Positions 8,201 through 15,574 of a DNA stretch of 17,089 nucleotides are shown in pieces. Position 1 is the stretch's first letter, and every line of letters starts with the position of its first letter. The position numbers and the translations under genes were made by a program. The notes beneath the pieces were generated by a model, which saw only the letters and a program-made list of their open reading frames with translations, made no database searches and was not told the DNA's origin. The stretch covers positions 1 to 17,089 of the forward strand of contig CAMLEO010000141.1 in assembly GCA_946478975.1 (NCBI GenBank). The letters are read 5' to 3'. Origin of the DNA: an uncultured Steroidobacter sp. (GTDB lineage: Bacteria; Pseudomonadota; Gammaproteobacteria; Steroidobacterales; Steroidobacteraceae).

Positions 8201-8724
8201 AAGCGCTGGAGACGCTGGAGACGGCGATCAACAAGATCGACAAGGAAACGCGTGCGCGCTTCCAGGATACGTTCGATCGCGTCAATGCCGGCCTGAAGGA
8301 GCGCTTCCCGCGCTTGTTTGGCGGCGGCCACGCGTACCTGGAGCTCGCGGGCGAGGACATTCTCAACGCCGGCGTTTCCATCATGGCGCGCCCGCCGGGC
8401 AAGCGAAACAGCACCATCAACCAGCTGTCGGGCGGCGAAAAGGCGCTGACGGCCGTGGCGCTGGTGTTCTCGATTTTCGAATTGAACCCGGCGCCGTTCT
8501 GTCTGCTGGACGAAGTCGACGCGCCGCTGGACGAAGCCAACGTCGGCCGCTTCTGCAACACCGTGAAGGAAATGTCCGAGCGTGTGCAGTTCATTTTCAT
8601 CACCCACAACAAGACGACCATGGAGCTGGCGACGCAGCTGCTGGGTGTGACCATGAACGAGCCCGGCGTGTCGCGACTGGTCGCGGTGGACGTGGACGAA
8701 GCGGTGCGCCTGGCCGCAATGTGA
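5221..8724 (+). CDS. smc: Chromosome segregation protein SMC (condensin ATPase)
   Basis: SMC dimers with ScpA and ScpB form the bacterial condensin that extrudes DNA loops and helps individualise sister chromosomes. The 1167 residues show the full plan: N-terminal ATPase part with Walker A GPNGCGKSN (31-39), a long first coiled coil, a hinge about 505-650 (containing a Ser-rich loop, SFFSSSGSSSHSS), a second coiled coil, and the C-terminal ATPase part with signature LSGGEKA (1069-1075), Walker B CLLDEVDAPLD (catalytic E1098) and FIFITHNK. ATG 5221 begins MRLNKIKLAGFKSF, the universal SMC start, with GAGG 4 nt before it; upstream in-frame codons back to 5116 resemble no SMC N-terminus. zipA and ligA follow, as in Pseudomonas. 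Its partner scpA is in the same window. Confidence 0.97.
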   Translation: MRLNKIKLAGFKSFVDPTAVNFPGNLTGVVGPNGCGKSNIIDAVRWVMGESSAKHLRGDSMIDVIFNGSASRKPVGTASVELVFDNSDGQFSGPYADYAEVSLKRQVTRDGTSNYFLNGARCRRKDITQLFLGTGLGSRSYAIIEQGMISRVIEARPEELRGFIEEAAGISKYKERRRETENRISHTKENLERLNDVREEVDKQLRHLQRQAATARRYQTLKQDERKFTAELLALKLKVIANDSESKEGILRERDTAMQALIAELRAIESAIETSREDFTEKSEALNAVQGRYYQIGSEISRAEQSIQHSRELRQRQRQELEQAEQGVADTSMHLTRDQTQIDQLRAELEQLEPGLEMARERERASAEAQALAEESMQDWQERWEDFNRNSRVASEKTQVERARIEQLEHQLSRLGAQRERLMSELGQLDMGDAEQRIAMLQAQEEDAAAQGEAAATQLREATEELQRLRERERELVSADDRGRQQLQEAQGRLMSLQALQQAALGLAQGKVGEWLASNSLKERPRLGQQLSVEPGWERAVETVLGSYLEAVSVDTIDAIAQRIDSLQVGTVSFFSSSGSSSHSSDTTSLLSRVQGPSAISALLTGIIAVDSLPEALERRHSLADGQSVITRDGVWIGRDWLRVSRDKDVHAGVIEREKEMRTLRDTVSAAEEQREAIQAQVAECRANLGSLEQRRDELQADVNRLHRSHSEFSSQVSALRTKAEQTAERHRRVTSEIEELDLDHANRAEAIAEARNRMQEGMDQMGEFEDMRMRLESERDELRQSLTFKRSQAQQERDGAQDVAIKVEAKRSALTSISAGLDRLRNQLERMQQRRDALTQQLSEGEEPLEALNATLDAALERRVAVEEELSTARSVLEEAEIRMRTLDQQRMDRESAIEQARNGLEDVRMAAQELKVRRETLEEQFAATQYDLATVYQEMPPEANVDAWEETLEEIADKVGRLGAVNLAAIDEFKEQSERKEYLDSQFKDLTEALETLETAINKIDKETRARFQDTFDRVNAGLKERFPRLFGGGHAYLELAGEDILNAGVSIMARPPGKRNSTINQLSGGEKALTAVALVFSIFELNPAPFCLLDEVDAPLDEANVGRFCNTVKEMSERVQFIFITHNKTTMELATQLLGVTMNEPGVSRLVAVDVDEAVRLAAM

Positions 8725-8793
8725 CGTTGTGACGTTGGAAGTGACGGATTGCTCAACTGGGGACTGTGGCGAGCTGCTTGAGTCGCGTGCTGC

Positions 8794-11754
<2,961 letters not shown>

Positions 11755-11756
<2 letters not shown>

Positions 11757-11780
11757 GTTCCCCCTTGGCAGGGGGAACTC
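11755..11780. terminator. Hairpin between convergent ligA and the parvulin gene
   Basis: GAGTTCCCCC (11755-11764) pairs perfectly with GGGGGAACTC (11771-11780) around TTGGCA. The stem begins inside the ligA stop codon. Neither strand has a T-run after it, so it may work as a weak bidirectional terminator or as a barrier to 3' exonucleases. Confidence 0.6.
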
Positions 11781-11786
11781 CAAAAC

Positions 11787-12608
11787 TCAAATCTTCTTCT
11801 CGATCTTCGCGTTCTTGCGCAAATCATCCAGGTACGCCTGCAGCTTCTTCCGCTGCACGAACACCTTCACCCGATCCTTCACATCATCGAACGCCGGCGC
11901 CGACGTGGCGCGGGACTCTTCGAGCTTGATGACGTGCCAGCCGAACTGGCTCTGCACCGGCTGATCGGTCATCTGGCCGGGCTGCAGGGCCGCGACGGCG
12001 TCGGCGAACGGCTTCACCATCGTGTCGAGCGTGAACCAGCCGAGGTCGCCGCCTTGCTTGCCGGATGGATCCTTCGAATTCTTCTCCGCGAGCTTCGCAA
12101 AGTCGCCGCCGGCTTTCAGATCCTTGGTGAGCGCATCGGCCTTGGCCTTGTCGTCGACCAGGATGTGCCGGGCGTGATACTCGCGAGGCATCTGCGCGAC
12201 TTGCGCGTCGTACTCGGGACGCAGTTCCTCATCCGTGACCGGATGCGCTTCGAGCCACTTCTGCAAGCCGGCGTCGACGATCACATTCAAGCGCGCGAGC
12301 GCGAGCTGGTCGTTGACCTTGGCTTCCTTGGAGATGCCTTCTTTCTCGGCCGCATCGGCGGCGAGCTTCATGCTGATGAACTGGTCCAGCAGCTGCGACT
12401 TTTCCGCTTCGGTGACTTCGCGCTTGGACTGGCGGCCGACGTTCTCGACGTACAGGTCGAACTCGGACTTGCTGATGGACTTGCCGTTGACGACAGCGAC
12501 CGGCGCGCCCTTGCTGGCCGCGGCCGGCTTTTCGGTGGTGGCCTTGCCGCACGCTGCCAGCAGAGCCAGCGGCAGCACGAGCGAGGCGAGGAGGTGACGA
12601 TGTTTCAT
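11787..12608 (-). CDS. Parvulin-type peptidylprolyl isomerase lipoprotein (SurA/PrsA-like)
   Basis: The protein should catalyse cis-trans isomerisation of prolyl bonds in exported proteins. ATG 12608 (MKHRHLL) gives a lipoprotein signal peptide with lipobox LAAC and lipidated Cys20; AAGGA lies 6 nt upstream. A longer frame from 12644 would bury the signal peptide and is rejected. Residues 35-140 form a SurA-N-like helical chaperone part (VAVVNGKSISKSEFDLYV). The parvulin domain covers about 143-231: YHARHILVDD, FAKLAEKNSKDPSGKQGGDLGWF, FADAVAALQPGQMT, FGWHVIKLEE. Length is 273 residues. The residue after Cys20 is Gly, not Asp, so outer-membrane sorting is likely by the Lol rule. It follows bolA after a 67-nt gap on the same strand, probably as last gene of yciB-bolA-ppi. 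Confidence 0.9.
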   Translation of the reverse strand: MKHRHLLASLVLPLALLAACGKATTEKPAAASKGAPVAVVNGKSISKSEFDLYVENVGRQSKREVTEAEKSQLLDQFISMKLAADAAEKEGISKEAKVNDQLALARLNVIVDAGLQKWLEAHPVTDEELRPEYDAQVAQMPREYHARHILVDDKAKADALTKDLKAGGDFAKLAEKNSKDPSGKQGGDLGWFTLDTMVKPFADAVAALQPGQMTDQPVQSQFGWHVIKLEESRATSAPAFDDVKDRVKVFVQRKKLQAYLDDLRKNAKIEKKI

Positions 12609-12676
12609 GAGGCTTCCTTGGTGCGAGGGCTGCTCGCTTGGCATATCGAGAAATCTGGAGGGTGCGGACGTATTCG

Positions 12677-12949
12677 TCAGCGCGCTTCGTCCGGTGTCAG
12701 CGCGGTGATGCTCAAGGCGTGAATATCCGTCTGCATCAGCTCGCCGAGCGAGCGATAGACGAGCTGATGACGCTGCAAGGTGCGCAGGCCGGCGAAGTCC
12801 GGCGAGATCACGCGCACACGAAAATGACCTCTGCCATCGCGCGCTCCGGCGTGGCCGGCATGCAAGTGACTGTCGTCGATCAGTTCCACCTGTTCCGTGT
12901 GGAGCGCGCGCTGCAACTCGCTGACGATGCGCTGCGCACGCGCGCTCAT
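12677..12949 (-). CDS. BolA family protein
   Basis: This 90-residue protein has the single BolA/IbaG fold: an N-terminal helix (ARAQRIVSELQRAL), a central SHLHAGHAGARDGRGHFRVRVISPDFAGL strand-loop region, then LQRHQLVYRSLGELMQTDIHALSITALTPDE. The His in RHQLVY corresponds to the conserved BolA histidine that takes part in [2Fe-2S] coordination with monothiol glutaredoxins. BolA proteins are linked to iron-sulfur trafficking and stress morphology, acting in the cytoplasm. ATG 12949 overlaps the yciB stop as ATGA, so the two are probably translationally coupled. Whether it is BolA proper or IbaG I cannot say from sequence alone; the loop and length favour BolA, so I leave the symbol blank. Confidence 0.9.
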   Translation of the reverse strand: MSARAQRIVSELQRALHTEQVELIDDSHLHAGHAGARDGRGHFRVRVISPDFAGLRTLQRHQLVYRSLGELMQTDIHALSITALTPDEAR

Positions 12950-13503
12950 TTCGAGCTTTCCTCGGTCGAGCTCTCGGCGGGCATCTTGTTCGCCAGCCAC
13001 AGGCCCTGGCCGATGGCGAACGCGGCCGTCAGCCCGATCATTCCATACAACTTGAAGTCGACCCAGGTGCCTTCCGAAAAATTGTGGGCGACGTACAGAT
13101 TGATCGCGCCGAGCGCGGTGAAAAAGCCGATCCAGGCCCAGTTCAAGCGCCGCCACAGCGACTGGTCGAGCTGCACCTGCTCGCCCATCATGCGCTCGAT
13201 CATGACTTTGTCGCCGAAGAAGCGGCTGGCGAGGAAGCCGAGCGCGAACAGCCAGTTCACCACCGTGACTTTCCACTGGATGAAAGCCTTGTCGTGGATC
13301 GCCAGCGTCAAGCCGCCGAAAACCAGCACCAGCACGCCGGAGATCAGCGCCATCGAACTGACCTTGCGAAAGCGGAACCATTGGATCGCCGTCTGCGCTA
13401 TCACCGCAACGATGATGACCGCGGTGGCCATGAACAGGTCGCCGGTCAGCTTGTAGGTGACGAAAAAGGCAATGACCGGAAAAAAATCGAACAGCAGCTG
13501 CAT
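12946..13503 (-). CDS. yciB: Septation protein A / inner membrane protein YciB (IspZ family)
   Basis: YciB is a polytopic inner-membrane protein linked to cell-envelope synthesis and septation (intracellular septation protein in Shigella). The 185 residues begin MQLLFDFFPVIAFFVTYK, the signature family start, and show hydrophobic segments near 5-17, 22-42, 51-69, 78-94, 119-139 and 149-170. The conserved stretches are IQWKVTVVNWLFALGFLASRFFG, split here over residues 75-97, and LNWAWIGFF. ATG 13503 is chosen because the open frame upstream runs antisense through yciO and looks unlike any YciB. The ribosome site is weak (AAGG 11 nt upstream). The stop overlaps bolA by 4 nt. The gene is divergent from yciO across 78 bp. 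Confidence 0.92.
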   Translation of the reverse strand: MQLLFDFFPVIAFFVTYKLTGDLFMATAVIIVAVIAQTAIQWFRFRKVSSMALISGVLVLVFGGLTLAIHDKAFIQWKVTVVNWLFALGFLASRFFGDKVMIERMMGEQVQLDQSLWRRLNWAWIGFFTALGAINLYVAHNFSEGTWVDFKLYGMIGLTAAFAIGQGLWLANKMPAESSTEESSK

Positions 13504-13531
13504 GCGCCCAATGACCTTAGTGAAGGATCCT

Positions 13532-13552
13532 GCCGAGGCCGAAGGCCGCGGC
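13532..13552 (-). other. GC-rich hairpin in the yciB leader / yciB-yciO spacer
   Basis: GCCGAGGCC and GGCCGCGGC, separated by GAA, form a 9-bp stem with one A-G mismatch. If yciB is transcribed from the TATGAT box seen on the minus strand near 13570-13575, the hairpin falls in its 5' leader. The same box reads TATCAT on the plus strand and would start transcription almost at the yciO ATG. Function unknown. Confidence 0.3.
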
Positions 13553-13581
13553 AAAGTTGACAGGCCGGCTATCATACCGGG

Positions 13582-14205
13582 ATGACCAGCCGCTATCTGG
13601 AGATTCACCCCAAGGACCCGCAGCCCCGGCTCATACGCCAGGCTGTGGATATCATTCGGGGCAGCGGAGTGGTCGTTTATCCGACCGACTCCTGCTATGC
13701 GCTCGGTTGTCACATCGGCGACAAGGCCGCCATGGAGCGCATCTCGCACATCCGCCAGACCGATCGGCATCATCATTTCACCCTGGTGTGCAGCGATCTG
13801 TCGGAGATCGCCAAGTACGCGCGCGTCAGCAACACGCAGTACCGCACGCTCAAGGCGTTCACGCCGGGGCCTTACACCTTCATCCTGCAGGCGACCAAGG
13901 AAACGCCGCGGCGCCTGCAGAACGAGAAACGCCGGACCATCGGCATCCGCGTGCCCGATCATCCGGTGCCGATGGCGATCCTGGACGAGCTGGGCGAGCC
14001 GATGATGAGCTCGACCTTGCTGCTGCCGGGAGACGACGCGCCGATGACCGATGCGCGGGAGATTCAGGAACGGCTGTACCACTTCGTCGATGCAGTCATC
14101 GACGGCGGCAATTGCGGCCTGGAGCCGAGCAGCGTGATCGACCTGGCCGGCGCCGCGCCGGTGATCGTCCGGCGCGGCAAGGGCGATGTCAGCGCCTTCG
14201 AATGA
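13582..14205 (+). CDS. yciO: YciO-type L-threonylcarbamoyladenylate synthase family protein (Sua5/YrdC/YciO)
   Basis: The 207-residue protein aligns by eye with E. coli YciO along its whole length: YLEIHPKDPQPRLIRQAVDI, VVVYPTDSCYALGCHIGDKAAMERI, FTLVCSDLSE, FTPGPYTFIL, KRRTIGIRVPDHP and VIDLAGAAPVIVRRGKGDV. The fold binds ATP and threonylcarbamoyl-AMP. TsaC/Sua5 of this superfamily makes the t6A precursor for tRNA, but the role of the YciO branch is not settled, so the symbol denotes subfamily and not proven activity. The ATG at 13582 has only a weak CGGG upstream. A neighbouring TATCAT box could make the transcript nearly leaderless. It lies upstream of trpS with 151 nt between. E. coli also places yciO close to rluB, a gene often found next to scpAB. 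Confidence 0.9.
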   Translation: MTSRYLEIHPKDPQPRLIRQAVDIIRGSGVVVYPTDSCYALGCHIGDKAAMERISHIRQTDRHHHFTLVCSDLSEIAKYARVSNTQYRTLKAFTPGPYTFILQATKETPRRLQNEKRRTIGIRVPDHPVPMAILDELGEPMMSSTLLLPGDDAPMTDAREIQERLYHFVDAVIDGGNCGLEPSSVIDLAGAAPVIVRRGKGDVSAFE

Positions 14206-14258
14206 TCGGCCGGCAGCGAGTTTTATCCCCGATCTACCAAGCAGGCCTGTCAAGCTGC

Positions 14259-14270
14259 GTATAATCGCGC
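14259..14270 (+). promoter_or_regulatory. Predicted sigma-70 promoter core of trpS-scpA
   Basis: GTATAATCGCGC contains TATAAT at 14260-14265 and a GC-only discriminator. No good -35 is seen at 16-18 bp. Transcription would begin near 14273, giving a leader of about 85 nt that is AT-richer than its surroundings. The octamer CAAGCTGC occurs on both sides (14251-14258 and 14280-14287). The 12-base core is identical to the one before dksA. Confidence 0.55.
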
Positions 14271-14356
14271 GTGGCCTTGCAAGCTGCTGATTTTTCGAAT
14301 TAACAAAGCCCGCTAAGACGTTGAATTCACGTTTGAATAATTCCGAAGGCTGAGCA

Positions 14357-15574
14357 TTGAGCGCGACTCCTGTCACCAACCGACGCGTCCTGTCCGGCAT
14401 GCGGCCGACCGGCGCCCTGCACCTCGGCAACTATCACGGCGCGCTCAAAAACTGGGTCGAGCTGCAGTACCAGTACGAGTGCTATTTCTTCGTCGCCGAC
14501 ATCCATGCGCTGACCACCGGCTACGAGGACACGGCCAAGCTCGAAAGCAACCTCTGGGAAGTGGTGATCGACTGGCTCGCCGCGGGCCTGAACCCGGCGT
14601 CCTCGACCATCTTCATTCAGTCTCGCGTGCCCGAACACTCCGAGCTGCACCTGCTGCTGTCGATGATCACGCCGCTCGGCTGGCTGGAGCGCGTGCCGAC
14701 GTACAAAGATCAGCAGGAGCAGTTGAAGGACAAGGATCTCGCGACCTACGGCTTCCTCGGTTATCCGCTGCTACAGGCCGCGGACATTCTCCTGTACAAG
14801 ACCGCGTTCGTGCCGGTCGGCGAAGACCAGATCGCGCACGTGGAGATCACGCGGGAAGTCGCGCGCAGGTTCAATCACATCTACGGCCGCGAACCCGACT
14901 TCGAGGCCAAAGTTGAGAAAGCACTCAAAGCGCTCGGCAGTCGCAACAGCAACCGCTACAACGAATTGCGCAAGCTTTATCAGGAGCAGGGTGACGCCGA
15001 GGCGGTCGCGAAAGCGCATGCGCTGCTGGAAGGCACGGCGCGTCTCACGCTCGCCGATCGCGAACGTTTGCTCGGCTACCTGGAAGGCACCGGCCGCAGC
15101 TATCTGGTCGAGCCCGAAGTGCTGCTGACGGCCACGCCCAAAGTGCCCGGCCTCGACGGTCGCAAGATGTCCAAGTCTTACGGCAACACCATCGGCTTGC
15201 GCGAAGATCCCGATGTGGTGGCGAAGAAGATGAAGGGCATGATGACCGACCCGGCGCGGCAGCGTCGCACCGATCCGGGCGACCCGGAGAAGTGCCCGGT
15301 GTGGGATCTGCACAAGATCTATTCCACGCCCGAGACTCAGGCGTGGGCCAACCAGGGTTGCCGGACCGCCGGCATCGGTTGTCTGGATTGCAAGAAGCCG
15401 GTGATCGACGCAGTCGTACACGACCTGCGCACCATGCGCGCACGCGCGAAGGAATTCGAAGAGAATCGCGACCTCGTTCGCGGCATCATCGCCGAGGGCA
15501 ACGAGAAGGCCCGCGACGTGGCGCGCCAGACCCTCGATGAGGTGCATCAGGCGATGGGGATGAAGTACCGGTGA
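14357..15574 (+). CDS. trpS: Tryptophanyl-tRNA synthetase, long form with iron-sulfur-type cysteine motif
   Basis: TrpRS is the class Ic enzyme charging tRNA(Trp). The HIGH-type motif is PTGALHLGN (17-25), GEDQ is at 155-158 and KMSKS at 270-274. At 405 residues it is longer than E. coli TrpRS (334). Two differences account for this: an insertion of about 75 residues (185-258) before KVPGLDGRKMSKS, and a segment with C313, C335, C342 and C345 spaced C-x21-C-x6-C-x2-C. The latter closely resembles the [4Fe-4S] motif described in Thermotoga maritima TrpRS. The start is TTG 14357, with GAAGG about 7 nt upstream; an in-frame TGA at 14351 excludes extension, and the next Met (residue 15) would cut off the strand before HIGH. 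The stop overlaps scpA by 4 nt. Confidence 0.95.
   Translation: MSATPVTNRRVLSGMRPTGALHLGNYHGALKNWVELQYQYECYFFVADIHALTTGYEDTAKLESNLWEVVIDWLAAGLNPASSTIFIQSRVPEHSELHLLLSMITPLGWLERVPTYKDQQEQLKDKDLATYGFLGYPLLQAADILLYKTAFVPVGEDQIAHVEITREVARRFNHIYGREPDFEAKVEKALKALGSRNSNRYNELRKLYQEQGDAEAVAKAHALLEGTARLTLADRERLLGYLEGTGRSYLVEPEVLLTATPKVPGLDGRKMSKSYGNTIGLREDPDVVAKKMKGMMTDPARQRRTDPGDPEKCPVWDLHKIYSTPETQAWANQGCRTAGIGCLDCKKPVIDAVVHDLRTMRARAKEFEENRDLVRGIIAEGNEKARDVARQTLDEVHQAMGMKYR

Noticed and set aside
5257..8607. Two long minus-strand open frames (496 and 609 codons) opposite smc
   Set aside because: Shadows of smc coding sequence; Leu/Arg/Gln-rich composition mirrors the coiled-coil codons and no ribosome site or motif is seen.
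13557..13575. TTGACA (13557-13562) with TATCAT (13570-13575) as a yciO promoter
   Set aside because: The hexamers are only 7 bp apart, too close to work together as -35 and -10.
12946..14430. A 494-codon minus-strand frame joining yciB to sequence upstream
   Set aside because: Only the last 185 codons resemble a protein family; the upstream part is antisense to yciO and the trpS leader. The YciB start at 13503 is typical of the family.
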